A stretch of DNA of 64,000 nt from Vibrio sp. HB236076 (GCF_040957575.1 NZ_CP162601.1:2943949-3007948), one strand, 5' to 3'; positions 1 to 18,026 are shown, counted from the stretch's first letter. The notes: generated by a model from the sequence alone, not told the origin. Translations and numbers: made by a program.

Positions 1-96
1 GTTCAAGTAAGGTCTTAATATTGGCCAGACTATGCCTTGCCCCCCCGCGCCGGGTACTTTCCCCTTCGCTTGATAAAAATGGGTCGGTTAGTGCCA

Positions 97-97
<1 letters not shown>
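1..97 (-). CDS. 5' end of the gene following thiC, probably thiE (partial)
   Basis: An open frame of 32 codons starts at an ATG that overlaps the thiC stop codon (TAATG, positions 99-95) and runs off the left edge without a stop. Such overlap shows translational coupling to thiC. In vibrios, as I recall, thiC is followed by thiE (thiamin phosphate synthase), so that is the likely identity. The visible residues (MALTDPFLSSEGES...) do not show the usual ThiE start, so the product may carry an N-terminal extension or be another thiamin gene. The identity rests on position, not on a motif. Confidence 0.5.
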
Positions 98-1989
<1,892 letters not shown>

Positions 1990-2100
1990 TTATTCTCCAG
2001 TAAGTATTAAGAAAAATGCTTGCCGGATAAATGCATAATACAAGAGCGATCAAAACTGACCGAAGAAATGAAATGAGGACAAAAAACGCCCAAAGACATT

Positions 2101-2190
2101 CTCTTGTTCCCTTCGCAGGTATTAACCTGATCAGGTTCAACGGATCCCGAATAAACGGTCTCAGCCAAATGGCACTCCGACAAGTGAAGC
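2101..2190 (-). promoter_or_regulatory. TPP riboswitch (thi box) upstream of thiC
   Basis: Read on the minus strand, the segment contains the conserved blocks of the thiamin pyrophosphate aptamer in the right order: CTTGTCGGAGTGCC, GGCTGAGA, GGATCC, then GAACCTGATCAGGTTAATAC and CTGCGAAGGGAACAAG. It lies about 115 bases before the thiC start. Binding of TPP is expected to lower expression of the thi operon. I did not resolve the expression platform; the remaining leader is long enough for either translational or transcriptional control. Confidence 0.96.
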
Positions 2191-2239
2191 TATTATTATC
2201 ACAGCCTTGGATCAAAACCAAGCCTGTAACGGCATTCTC

Positions 2240-2623
2240 TTATTGTTTCATTAAAATGTGATAACCCATCCAACAAGCCGAAACACTGAGAACGACGTTC
2301 AACATCATATTGAGTCCCATCTTAACAAACTCGCCTTGTTGTAAGAGATTGACATTATCCATCGAAAAAGTTGAAAAGGTGGTTAAAGCGCCTAGAAAAC
2401 CAAGACCAATTAAAGGACGCCACGGATCACCTGACACCGCCTGCATAGTGAGTAAAGCCGTAAAAGCCCCCATCATCATAGAACCCGTTACATTAACGAA
2501 TAGCGTACCGTAAGGAAAACTGCGACCTAGTAATAAAACAAAAAGCTCCGAGAGAAGAAAACGAGAGCACGCCCCTATCGCACCACCTAATGCAACAAAG
2601 GTGAGAGTGGAAAAGTAATTCAT
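2240..2623 (-). CDS. crcB: Fluoride ion channel CrcB (Fluc family)
   Basis: A small integral membrane protein of 127 residues with four hydrophobic segments, the size of one Fluc subunit; the family works as antiparallel dimers exporting fluoride across the inner membrane. Family hallmarks are visible: GGAIGACSRF near residues 13-22, the pore asparagine region GTLFVNVTGS (Asn44), and the phenylalanine-rich TTFSTFS at 81-87. It stands alone on the minus strand between the thiamin riboswitch and a repeat tract. I see no fluoride riboswitch upstream. Confidence 0.95.
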   Translation of the reverse strand: MNYFSTLTFVALGGAIGACSRFLLSELFVLLLGRSFPYGTLFVNVTGSMMMGAFTALLTMQAVSGDPWRPLIGLGFLGALTTFSTFSMDNVNLLQQGEFVKMGLNMMLNVVLSVSACWMGYHILMKQ

Positions 2624-2912
2624 ACTGGCAATCCAAAGATTAAAAAATAAGTGATAAGTATCAAGAACATCTAAAAAATAAAAAAGTTACGGCAGTCACT
2701 TTTACACGAATTAACCGACAACCCATGTATCATACCGTTTATATGTTGAGCAATCAGCTAGAAGTTACGCGTCATTATCGTAGACCAATAACTAACACCG
2801 ATCCCACTGATGGCACTCAGATCATTGCGATCAAAATAGATCTCACCACATGACCTGTGGTTCACTGTATTAAGGTGTCAAACTGTCATTCACTATGCCA
2901 CACTGATTTTAC
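2624..2912. other. Intergenic stretch upstream of crcB, no gene seen
   Basis: AT-rich sequence next to the crcB start, then the left edge of the repeat tract. From about 2845 it already contains the short CACTGTG and TGTCATTCACTATG motifs that recur through 4.3 kb. No open frame with a ribosome site and no RNA family was recognised. Confidence 0.5.
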
Positions 2913-2980
2913 CTTGCCACTTGAGCGAAGCGTCCTTGAAGTGAAACGATCTTGCAGCGCAGCGATCTGTCTTTCACTGT
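2913..2980. repeat. Short dispersed repeat, copy 1 (GCGAAGCG/TTTCACTGTG family)
   Basis: This segment begins CTTGCCACTTGAGCGAAGCG and ends CTGTCTTTCACTGTG. It recurs almost unchanged at 4187-4255, and pieces of it (TGTCTTTCACTGTG and AAGCGAAGCGATCT) recur near 3338, 3676 and, inverted, near 4064-4100. No coding potential is seen. It belongs to a repeat family separate from the GGGGTCGGAT palindromes. Confidence 0.85.
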
Positions 2981-3314
2981 GGTTCACGAAATTGATGGGT
3001 TGCTGAGAAAAACGAGTGGGAAGAAATCATCCTGGGGTCGGATTCGCGGGATCGCAGCACTCACCCTCGCGCCTAACTGTTGTGGATCCGACCCCTATGA
3101 CTCGAAACGCACTTTGGCAAAGAACAAAGACTGACCTCAACCATTGCAGTACATGATGACAATCAACACCAAAAGTCATTCTCTGCCTATTGGGTTCATC
3201 ACTTCTAGGGGTCGGATCCGCATAATACCGAGGGCGCTGTCAGTTAGTCTATTTCGCAAACACGACCCCATTTGAGTTAGGTAAAACCAAAATATAAGAC
3301 AGTATGAGACAGTG
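2975..3314. repeat. 340-bp REP-type repeat unit, copy A
   Basis: Nearly identical to 3723-4064. Inside are two facing pairs of a GGGGTCGG head. The first pair is GGGGTCGGATTCG at 3034 facing GGATCCGACCCC ending at 3095. The second is GGGGTCGGATCCG at 3208 facing ACGACCCC ending at 3269. Head-to-head GGGGTC palindromes of this kind resemble REP/BIME elements mobilised by REP-associated tyrosine transposases (RAYT, Y1 family); that link is my inference. No transposase frame is present in or near the unit. Short frames inside it match between copies only because the DNA is duplicated. Confidence 0.85.
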
Positions 3315-3459
3315 TAGGACAGTCTCAGCACATGACCTGTCTTTCACTGTCTTAAGCAAAGCGATCTTGTGTTATTCGATGAACGGGGTCGGCAGCCGAG
3401 GTAAGTGCGCTGTCACCAACACAGCGATGCCAGCGAAGCGTCTTTGAATACAACATACA

Positions 3460-3524
3460 GGGGTCAGAGCTTCTCTACCCAACCCTCACTGATATGATCG
3501 AGCTTCTTCAAAGCTGCTGACCCC
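3460..3524. repeat. 65-bp palindromic element with GGGGTCAG ends
   Basis: Begins GGGGTCAGAGCTT and ends AAGCTGCTGACCCC, giving imperfect inverted ends around a roughly 40-base interior. It lies between the two 340-bp units and has a different head (GGGGTCAG rather than GGGGTCGG), so it looks like a second REP-like subtype. A lone GGGGTCGGCAGCCG fragment also occurs near 3385. No gene is present in 3315-3722. Confidence 0.7.
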
Positions 3525-3722
3525 GTACCGAGCACGCAGTAAAGCCCAAAATCAACAGCGCCCACTGCTGAGTTAACATAGCGTGAATAGCATTTGGATC
3601 ATGGCAACCCAAAAGCCCTAATACCTGTACAGACCAAATTTGACCCTTGATTCCGGTAGCCACTGAGTAGGTTGACTGTCTTTCACTGTGTTAAGCGAAG
3701 CGATCTGTGTTTGACTGTACAA

Positions 3723-4064
3723 CACTGTGGTTCACGAAATTGATGGGTTGCTGAGAAAAACGAGTGGAAAGAAATCATCCTGGGGTCGGATTCGCGGGAT
3801 CGCAGTACTCACCCTATGCGCCTAACTGTTGTGGATCCGACCCCTATGACTCGAAAACGCACTTTGGCAAAGAACAAAGATTGACCTCAACCATTGCAGT
3901 ACATGATGACAATCAACACCAAAAGTCATTCTTTGCCTATTGGGTTCATCACTTCTAGGGGTCGGATCCGCATAATACCGAGGACGCTGTCAGTCAGTCT
4001 ATTTCGCAAATCCGACCCCATTTGAGTTAGGTAAAACCAAAATATAAGACAATATGAGACAGTG
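3723..4064. repeat. 340-bp REP-type repeat unit, copy B
   Basis: Second copy of the 2975-3314 unit in the same orientation, differing by a handful of substitutions and single-base indels. It keeps both facing GGGGTCGG pairs (starting near 3783 and 3957). One arm that has drifted in copy A (ACACGACCCC) reads AATCCGACCCC here, closer to a perfect palindrome, so copy B may be the better preserved one. Confidence 0.85.
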
Positions 4065-4186
4065 ACACACAGTAAAAGACAGTGGCAAGATCGCTTCGCT
4101 TCAAGTCACAAGATCACTTCGTTCCAAGTAAACAGAAAACCCTAAGACTAAAAACCGCTATCATTCATTTTATTCTTTTGACCTTT

Positions 4187-4255
4187 CTTGTCACTTGAGC
4201 GCAGCGTCCTTGAAGTGAAACGACCTTGCAGCGCAGCGATCTGTCTTTCACTGTG
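4187..4255. repeat. Short dispersed repeat, copy 2 (GCGAAGCG/TTTCACTGTG family)
   Basis: Matches 2913-2980 with about three substitutions. It is followed by TTAAGCGAAGCGGACTG and further CTGTG motifs up to 4300. Together with copy 1 it brackets the REP-type units. The flanking stretch 4065-4186 holds inverted fragments of the same motif (CAGTAAAAGACAGTGGCAAG and GATCGCTTCGCTTCAAG) and no gene. Confidence 0.85.
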
Positions 4256-4306
4256 TTAAGCGAAGCGGACTGTGTCAGACTGTTATTGACTGTGTTTACC
4301 ATTAAC

Positions 4307-4340
4307 GAAAAAAAGCCTGACTCTTAACGAATCAGGCTTT
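4307..4340 (-). terminator. Intrinsic terminator after aberrant tRNA-Asp copy 1
   Basis: On the minus strand an AAAGCCTGA / TCAGGCTTT stem is followed by a run of seven T. It is the last of three near-identical hairpins downstream of each tRNA-Asp unit and probably ends the promoter-distal rRNA operon transcript. Confidence 0.85.
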
Positions 4341-4349
4341 CTTAAAAAG

Positions 4350-4438
4350 TGGCGGAGCGGACGGGACTCGAACCCGCGACCCCCGGCGTGACAGGCCGGC
4401 TTGTTCTAAATAATAGCAACCAACTGAACTGCCGCTTG
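4350..4438 (-). pseudogene. Aberrant tRNA-Asp (GUC) copy, distal
   Basis: The 3' half is identical to the good tRNA-Asp at 4639-4715: anticodon arm CCGGCCTGTCACGCCGG, T arm, acceptor 3' strand and encoded CCA. The 5' half is altered. The acceptor 5' strand reads CAAGCGG instead of GGAGCGG, so the first two pairs are lost. The D loop is enlarged from 9 to 19 bases, closed by a GTTC/GAAC stem, and AAG joins it to the anticodon stem. Just upstream lies a second copy of the GGTAGTTCA block. A functional aspartate tRNA is unlikely but the RNA is probably still transcribed and the anticodon arm is intact. Confidence 0.75.
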
Positions 4439-4452
4439 AACTACCGTTAACG

Positions 4453-4484
4453 AAAAAAAGCCTGACTCTTGCGAATCAGGCTTT
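4453..4484 (-). terminator. Intrinsic terminator after aberrant tRNA-Asp copy 2
   Basis: Same AAAGCCTGA / TCAGGCTTT stem with a T run on the minus strand; the loop differs slightly from its neighbours (TTCGCAAGAG instead of TTCGTTAAGAG). Confidence 0.85.
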
Positions 4485-4493
4485 CTTAAAAAG

Positions 4494-4582
4494 TGGCGGA
4501 GCGGACGGGACTCGAACCCGCGACCCCCGGCGTGACAGGCCGGCTTGTTCTAAATAATAGCAACCAACTGAACTGCCGCTTG
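4494..4582 (-). pseudogene. Aberrant tRNA-Asp (GUC) copy, proximal
   Basis: Identical over the tRNA-like region to the copy at 4350-4438, including the enlarged D loop, the CAAGCGG acceptor strand and the encoded CCA. The two copies are a tandem duplication with a 144-base period that includes the terminator hairpin. The identity of the copies suggests recent duplication or ongoing homogenisation. Confidence 0.75.
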
Positions 4583-4595
4583 AACTACCGTTAAC

Positions 4596-4629
4596 GAAAA
4601 AAAGCCTGACTCTTAACGAATCAGGCTTT
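4596..4629 (-). terminator. Intrinsic terminator after tRNA-Asp
   Basis: AAAGCCTGA / TCAGGCTTT stem followed by a T run on the minus strand, immediately after the functional tRNA-Asp. It is the expected end of the rRNA operon whose 5S gene is at 4798-4915. Confidence 0.9.
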
Positions 4630-4638
4630 CTTAAAAAG

Positions 4639-4715
4639 TGGCGGAGCGGACGGGACTCGAACCCGCGACCCCCGGCGTGACAGGCCGGTATTCTAACCAA
4701 CTGAACTACCGCTCC
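4639..4715 (-). tRNA. tRNA-Asp (GUC)
   Basis: A 77-base gene including encoded CCA. The acceptor stem GGAGCGG/CCGCTCC, D arm, anticodon arm CCGGCCTGTCACGCCGG with anticodon GTC, and T arm GCGGGTTCGAGTCCCGT all pair. It lies just downstream of the 5S rRNA, the usual distal tRNA position of an rRNA operon, and is followed by a terminator. Confidence 0.97.
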
Positions 4716-4797
4716 ACTACAAATTGTTCACAGTCTAAAGTCTTACTTTACATGCTTTAGCTTGTGTCTTCTTGATACATCAAGAAGGAATGTTAAA

Positions 4798-4915
4798 GCC
4801 TGGCGATGTCCTACTCTCACATGGGGAAGCCCCACACTACCATCGGCGCAATTTTGTTTCACTTCTGAGTTCGGCATGGAATCAGGTGGGTCCAAAATGC
4901 TATGGTCGCCAAGCA
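4798..4915 (-). rRNA. rrf: 5S ribosomal RNA (operon 1)
   Basis: The minus strand reads TGCTTGGCGACCATAGC at the 5' end and GGACATCGCCAGGC at the 3' end, the complementary ends of gammaproteobacterial 5S rRNA, over about 118 bases. It differs from the second copy (10377-10494) by one base, in ATTCCATGCC versus ACTCCATGCC. Ends are estimated from the terminal helix. Confidence 0.96.
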
Positions 4916-5029
4916 AAATATGGCGTTATCTTGCCGTCAGGCAAGATAACTAAATCTGGAAAGCTGTTTTGTGTTCTCGACACAATCAAGTTTCTTATCG
5001 AGTCCGATAAAAACCCTTTAGGTGTTGTA

Positions 5030-7920
<2,891 letters not shown>

Positions 7921-8246
7921 TACAACCCAAAAGAGTCTTTTGAGTTGATGTGCTTTACAAGTAAAGCGGTTAGTCACCAAGGTGTGTTCGTGTTTTTATA
8001 CATGTCACGAACTCGATATTGCCGGACTCAATTTTGAAAACATATCGCTATGCTTTCCCAAGAACACTTGATTGTGTGTTGGTTATCTCTTAAAGAGATA
8101 ATTGAGAACTTTTACAAACAATCTCAAAGAGATTGTTTTGTCAGCTTTCCAAATTGTTAAAGAGCATGATTGTCTTTCTACTGAAAGAAGAACCATTTTT
8201 AAGAACACTCATTTCTACTCACAGTAGTAATGAGTGTGCTTAAAGA

Positions 8247-8322
8247 TGGTATCCCGTAGGGGAGTCGAACCCCTGTTACCGCCGTGAAAGGGCGGTGTCC
8301 TAGGCCTCTAGACGAACGGGAC
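8247..8322 (-). tRNA. tRNA-Glu (UUC), operon 1 spacer
   Basis: A 76-base gene with encoded CCA in the 16S-23S spacer. Anticodon arm CCGCCCTTTCACGGCGG has anticodon TTC; acceptor strands are GTCCCGT/ACGGGAT (one G-U pair). It is the only tRNA in this spacer. A boxA-like element (TGCTCTTTAACAATTT on the minus strand, near 8152-8167) lies between it and the 23S gene. Confidence 0.97.
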
Positions 8323-8430
8323 ACTAATAACCCCTGCTCGGAAAAGGGCAGAGGAAATATTCGCGGTGCTCTCTTTATTTCTAAACGCTATCAATCTGTG
8401 TGGACACGCATCGAAAGATAATCTTTCGTA

Positions 8431-9981
<1,551 letters not shown>

Positions 9982-10172
9982 AAAGTTTTTGTGCTCTTTC
10001 GAGCGGCTCAATGAATACTGATTACATTCTTTATTCGTTGCCGAATAAGGACTGTGAATTGACTGTGCCAAGTCTTTCGACTCGTTTGGTCACTCAGTTC
10101 ATTGAAACCAATGTGATTCCTGAGAATCTATTGATTATCATCAACGAGTGCCCACACAGATTGATAGTGTTT

Positions 10173-10187
10173 AAATTGTTAAAGAGC
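10173..10187 (-). promoter_or_regulatory. rRNA boxA antitermination element (operon 1 leader)
   Basis: The minus strand reads GCTCTTTAACAATTT, the boxA sequence bound by the Nus factors. It lies in the leader between the P1 promoter and the 16S gene. The same element is at 15988-16002 in the second operon. Confidence 0.85.
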
Positions 10188-10224
10188 TTTGCTTTCAATG
10201 ACTTATCACCGAAGCAGGACGCGT

Positions 10225-10252
10225 ATAATACGCTATTGACTCTGTAAGTCAA
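10225..10252 (-). promoter_or_regulatory. rrn P1-type promoter of operon 1
   Basis: On the minus strand: TTGACT (-35, 10252-10247), a 16-base spacer, TATTAT (-10, 10230-10225), then a GC-rich discriminator ACGCGTCC. The 16-base spacing and GC-rich discriminator are typical of growth-rate and ppGpp-controlled rRNA promoters. AT-rich sequence upstream (10255-10300) could act as an UP element. Confidence 0.85.
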
Positions 10253-10308
10253 CATAAAATTTTATTTTTTTGGTTTTAAATTTAACACCAAACAATAAAA
10301 CGTTATGG

Positions 10309-10335
10309 TGACTGATTTCTTGCGAAATCCAGTCA
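10309..10335 (-). terminator. Probable terminator of operon 2
   Basis: On the minus strand GACTGGATTTC-GCAA-GAAATCAGTC forms a stem with one bulge, downstream of the 5S gene of the second operon and just before the promoter of operon 1. The T run is interrupted (ACGTTTTATTGTTT), so the call is moderate. Confidence 0.6.
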
Positions 10336-10376
10336 TTGTTTTTAGATTTTTTTAAAATCTGAAAACAAGAATAAAA

Positions 10377-10494
10377 GCCTGGCGATGTCCTACTCTCACA
10401 TGGGGAAGCCCCACACTACCATCGGCGCAATTTTGTTTCACTTCTGAGTTCGGCATGGAGTCAGGTGGGTCCAAAATGCTATGGTCGCCAAGCA
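10377..10494 (-). rRNA. rrf: 5S ribosomal RNA (operon 2)
   Basis: A 118-base 5S gene, one base different from the copy at 4798-4915. No tRNA follows it, unlike in operon 1. Confidence 0.96.
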
Positions 10495-10607
10495 AAATAT
10501 GGCGTTATCTTGCCGTCAGGCAAGATAACTAAATCTGGAAAGCTGTTTGTGTTCTCGACACAATCAAGTTTTTTTATCGAGTCCGATAAAACCCTTTAGG
10601 TGTTGTA

Positions 10608-13498
<2,891 letters not shown>

Positions 13499-13837
13499 TA
13501 CAACCCAAAAGAGTCTTTTGAGTTGATAAATCAACTAATTAAGGTGTGTTCGTGTTTTTATACATGTCACGAACTCGATATTGCCGGACTCAATTTTGAA
13601 AACATATCGCTATGCTTTCCCAAGAACACTTGATTGTGTGTTGGTTATCTCTTAAAGAGATAATTGAGAACTTTTACAAACAATCTCAAAGAGATTGTTT
13701 TGTCAGCTTTCCAAATTGTTAAAGAGCAATGTTTTCTTTACAAAAACACTTTTTAAAGACTTTCAGGCGGTAAAAATCCGAACCAGCAACAAAAGTTTGT
13801 GTGGTTTGGACATCCGTGCCAAAAAATATTTAAAGAG

Positions 13838-13913
13838 TGGTGGGCGATACCGGGCTCGAACCAGTGACCCCCTGCTTGTAAGGCAGGTGCTCTCCCAACT
13901 GAGCTAATCGCCC
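13838..13913 (-). tRNA. tRNA-Val (UAC)
   Basis: A 76-base gene with encoded CCA; anticodon arm CCTGCCTTACAAGCAGG (anticodon TAC), acceptor GGGCGAT/ATCGCCC, T arm CTGGTTCGAGCCCGG. Last of three tRNAs in the operon 2 spacer. Confidence 0.97.
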
Positions 13914-13964
13914 ATATTGATTCTGCTTTAAATCAGAACAATAGGTGTTTCCTGTGAAAGGAAA

Positions 13965-14040
13965 TGGTGGGTCGTGCAGGATTCGAACCTGCGACCAATT
14001 GATTAAAAGTCAACTGCTCTACCAACTGAGCTAACGACCC
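13965..14040 (-). tRNA. tRNA-Lys (UUU)
   Basis: A 76-base gene with encoded CCA; anticodon arm TTGACTTTTAATCAA (anticodon TTT), acceptor GGGTCGT/ACGACCC. Middle tRNA of the Glu-Lys-Val spacer set, an arrangement I recall from Vibrio rRNA operons. Confidence 0.97.
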
Positions 14041-14081
14041 AACTTTTCTTGTTTACCGCCTTGTGGCCATAAACAGTAAAG

Positions 14082-14157
14082 TGGTATCCCGTAGGGGAGT
14101 CGAACCCCTGTTACCGCCGTGAAAGGGCGGTGTCCTAGGCCTCTAGACGAACGGGAC
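14082..14157 (-). tRNA. tRNA-Glu (UUC), operon 2 spacer
   Basis: Identical to the tRNA-Glu at 8247-8322, with anticodon TTC and encoded CCA. It is the first tRNA after the 16S gene in the second operon. Confidence 0.97.
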
Positions 14158-14246
14158 ACTATGCGAAACATATGGGAATGTTTCTTTGAACTCTTTTCTA
14201 AACGCTACCAATCTGTGTGAGCACACATCAAAGACAATCTTTCGTA

Positions 14247-15797
<1,551 letters not shown>

Positions 15798-16164
15798 AAA
15801 GTTTTGTGCTCTTTCGAGCGGCTCAATGAATACTGATTACATTCTTTATTCGTTGCCGAATAAGGACTGTGAATTGACTGTGCCAAGTCTTTCGACTCGT
15901 TTGGTCACTCAGTTCATTGAAACCAATGTGATTCCTGAGAATCTATTGATTATCATCAACGAGTGCCCACACAGATTGATAGTGTTTAAATTGTTAAAGA
16001 GCTTTGCTTCAAGGCTTTCCCTCGAAGTGGACGGCTATTTTAGCGATTTAAGTTTCTGTGTCAAACACTTTTTTGAAACTTTTTTATCGAAAGAGTGAAT
16101 CACTCTTTGCCGCCTTACTGACTTGTCGCTTCAGCGTTTTGCTTCCCCGTGTCAGTGGATGCGC

Positions 16165-16200
16165 ATTATAGAGATCCAGCTCACATTGACAAGCCCTTTT
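16165..16200 (-). promoter_or_regulatory. rrn P1-type promoter of operon 2
   Basis: On the minus strand: TTGTCA (-35, 16192-16187), a 16-base spacer, TATAAT (-10, 16170-16165), GC-rich discriminator GCGCATCC. Directly upstream (16196-16225) are A tracts (AAAAAAAACGCAAAAAAGGG) that resemble an UP element. The leader from here to the 16S gene is about 360 bases and includes a boxA at 15988-16002. The promoter is divergent from yrdA. Confidence 0.9.
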
Positions 16201-16312
16201 TTGCGTTTTTTTTGGTTTTTTTTGCGTTTGGGTGTTTTATGCACTTAAAAGGGCTATTTTCATATAAATACGCTGTAAGTTTCACCATGGCAGGCAGATT
16301 AAGGATATTAAA

Positions 16313-16861
16313 ATGACAACTTTGTACCGCTACTTCGATAAAGCCCCTGTAATTGGCCAACGCGTTTATTTATCTGAACATTCTGTTCTAGTTGGAGATA
16401 TACACATTGGTGATGACTCCAGTGTATGGCCTTTGGTGGCCGCTCGAGGTGATGTCAATCACATTCGCATTGGAAATCGGACCAACATTCAAGATGGCAG
16501 TGTCTTACACGTAACCCATAAAAATGCTGAGAACCCAAAAGGCTATCCATTGTTAATCGGCGATGACGTTACCGTAGGCCACAAAGCCATGCTGCATGGT
16601 TGTACCATTGGCAATCGGGTCTTGGTCGGGATGGGCAGCATTATTTTAGATAATGCCATAATAGAAGACGATGTAATGATTGGAGCGGGCAGCCTAGTTC
16701 CTCCTGGAAAAGTGTTGGAGTCGGGTTTTCTCTACCTAGGCAGTCCAGTAAAAAAAGCACGTTCTCTCACTGAGAAGGAACGTGCTTTTTTAGTCAAGTC
16801 TGCTCTGAACTACGTCAACAATAAAAATGACTATCTTGAACATGTCACTCCGAGTACTTAA
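16313..16861 (+). CDS. yrdA: Gamma-carbonic-anhydrase-like hexapeptide protein YrdA
   Basis: A left-handed beta-helix protein of 182 residues built of hexapeptide repeats, in the YrdA/PaaY branch of the gamma-carbonic anhydrase family. The three metal-binding histidines are in place at His66, His90 and His95 (VLHVTH, VGHKAMLH), so zinc or iron binding is likely; catalytic activity is unproven for most members. It is divergent from the rRNA promoter and convergent with the DUF1488-aroE-hemF block. Unusually, a perfect 14-bp inverted repeat with the look of a two-way terminator lies inside the coding sequence at 16751-16791. Confidence 0.93.
   Translation: MTTLYRYFDKAPVIGQRVYLSEHSVLVGDIHIGDDSSVWPLVAARGDVNHIRIGNRTNIQDGSVLHVTHKNAENPKGYPLLIGDDVTVGHKAMLHGCTIGNRVLVGMGSIILDNAIIEDDVMIGAGSLVPPGKVLESGFLYLGSPVKKARSLTEKERAFLVKSALNYVNNKNDYLEHVTPST
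16751..16791. terminator. Bidirectional terminator-like hairpin inside yrdA
   Basis: AAAAAAGCACGTTC (16751-16764) is perfectly complementary to GAACGTGCTTTTTT (16778-16791) with a 13-base loop. Both strands show a GC-containing stem followed by a T run. On the minus strand it lies 100 bases after the DUF1488 stop and would end the hemF-aroE transcripts. On the plus strand it sits 70 bases before the yrdA stop and encodes part of the protein. Confidence 0.8.
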
Positions 16862-16890
16862 CACCTCATTGAAAAAGGGTTACCCCTATA

Positions 16891-17163
16891 TCAATTAAGT
16901 TCAGCTATCTCGATACGACCTTGCAGATCAAAGTCGTCATCGAGAATTTTCTGTTCGGCGATATCTTCTAGATCAAACCGGAGTTGTTCAAAGGCCTCGT
17001 TCAACTCCGCTTGTGTATCTAGTGATGTATTTAGGTGATGCTCCAACGTTGACTTAGCGACAAAGCACTCTATTAACGCTCCCTGACACTGAGCGGGAAA
17101 CGTGATAATCCCCAACGCTTCTTGCCAATCACACTGATCTGGAAACAATACCGATTGATTCAT
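16891..17163 (-). CDS. DUF1488 family protein (YrdB-like)
   Basis: An acidic cytoplasmic protein of 90 residues matching the DUF1488 family, which in enterobacteria (YrdB) and vibrios sits next to aroE. The residue pattern LFPDQCDWQEALGIITFPAQ near the N-terminus is typical. Function is unknown. It is 38 bases downstream of aroE on the same strand and probably cotranscribed. The frame ends just before convergent yrdA. Confidence 0.85.
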   Translation of the reverse strand: MNQSVLFPDQCDWQEALGIITFPAQCQGALIECFVAKSTLEHHLNTSLDTQAELNEAFEQLRFDLEDIAEQKILDDDFDLQGRIEIAELN

Positions 17164-17201
17164 ATTTATTTATTCCTGTTCAATCTACCACGCTAACCGC
17201 A

Positions 17202-18026
17202 TTAGGACATCGACGCGCGCAGTTGCGCTAACACAGGCTTGATGTCAGGAAACACCCCATGCCATAGTGAAAAACTCTCTGCCGCTTGGCCGACTAACAT
17301 CCCCAATCCATCATAACACTGTGATACACCATGGGATTGTGCCCATTGATTAAAGCTGGTCATCTGCTTTTGATAAATCATGTCATAGCACACGCTATCA
17401 CGAGCAAAAATGGCATCAGAAATCGCGGGGACCTCCCCGGTTAAGCTGGTCGAGGTTGAGTTAATGATGATATCAAATGAAGTATTGATCGCCCCCAAAT
17501 CACAAGCCTGCACGTCTCCTTTGCTGGCAAAACGTTCGGCAAGTGACGTCGCTTTTTCCATCGTGCGATTGACAATAACGAGTGAAGATAAACCTTGGTC
17601 TAGTAGAGGGCTGATCACGCCACGAGCAGCCCCTCCAGCACCGATCAGCAAAGCGCGTTTACCGGTAAACGCAACACCTTTGTGAAGCAGGTCTTTAACC
17701 AAGCCAGCGCCATCGGTGTTGTCGCCTAAAATACGGCCATCAGCAAGGCGCTGTAGCGTGTTCACCGCGCCGGCAAGACGTGCTCGCTCGGTCAACTCGT
17801 CAGCCATATCAAAAGCATCGCCTTTAAAAGGCATGGTTACGTTCGCCCCTAGGCCACCTTGTGCAAAGAATTGCTCGGCACTGGCAGTAAACTCACCAAC
17901 TTGTTCTAGCTTCGCTTGATAATCAATATTCTTGCCAATTTGCTCGGCAAACTGTTGATGTATATAAGGTGACTTACTGTGTGCGATGGGGTTTCCGTAC
18001 ACTCGATAACGTTCAGGCCCTGCCAT
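17202..18026 (-). CDS. aroE: Shikimate dehydrogenase AroE
   Basis: A 274-residue NADP-dependent enzyme that reduces 3-dehydroshikimate to shikimate in aromatic amino-acid synthesis. Visible motifs are the substrate site NPIAHSKSP (12-20), catalytic Lys68 in [10 protein letters not shown], the NTDGAGLV segment with the catalytic aspartate, and the nucleotide-binding loop [12 protein letters not shown]. Length is normal. It follows hemF by 55 bases on the same strand and precedes the DUF1488 gene. Confidence 0.97.
   Translation of the reverse strand: MAGPERYRVYGNPIAHSKSPYIHQQFAEQIGKNIDYQAKLEQVGEFTASAEQFFAQGGLGANVTMPFKGDAFDMADELTERARLAGAVNTLQRLADGRILGDNTDGAGLVKDLLHKGVAFTGKRALLIGAGGAARGVISPLLDQGLSSLVIVNRTMEKATSLAERFASKGDVQACDLGAINTSFDIIINSTSTSLTGEVPAISDAIFARDSVCYDMIYQKQMTSFNQWAQSHGVSQCYDGLGMLVGQAAESFSLWHGVFPDIKPVLAQLRASMS

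Noticed and set aside
2952..3958. Two matching short frames in the repeat tract
   Set aside because: They recur only because the 340-bp unit is duplicated, shift frame between copies through indels, and contain palindromic REP heads rather than coding structure.
2624..4305. Insertion sequence or prophage remnant
   Set aside because: No transposase, integrase or phage-like frame, even a broken one, can be recognised; the inverted heads are short REP-type palindromes rather than IS ends with a target duplication.
4307..4629. CRISPR-like array (three regularly spaced hairpins)
   Set aside because: The repeats are rho-independent terminators and tRNA-Asp copies; the spacers are themselves repeated and no cas gene is present.
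4476..4700. A 74-codon frame across the tRNA-Asp units
   Set aside because: It is antisense-free reading through tRNA and terminator sequence; its residues simply translate the repeated tRNA T arm.
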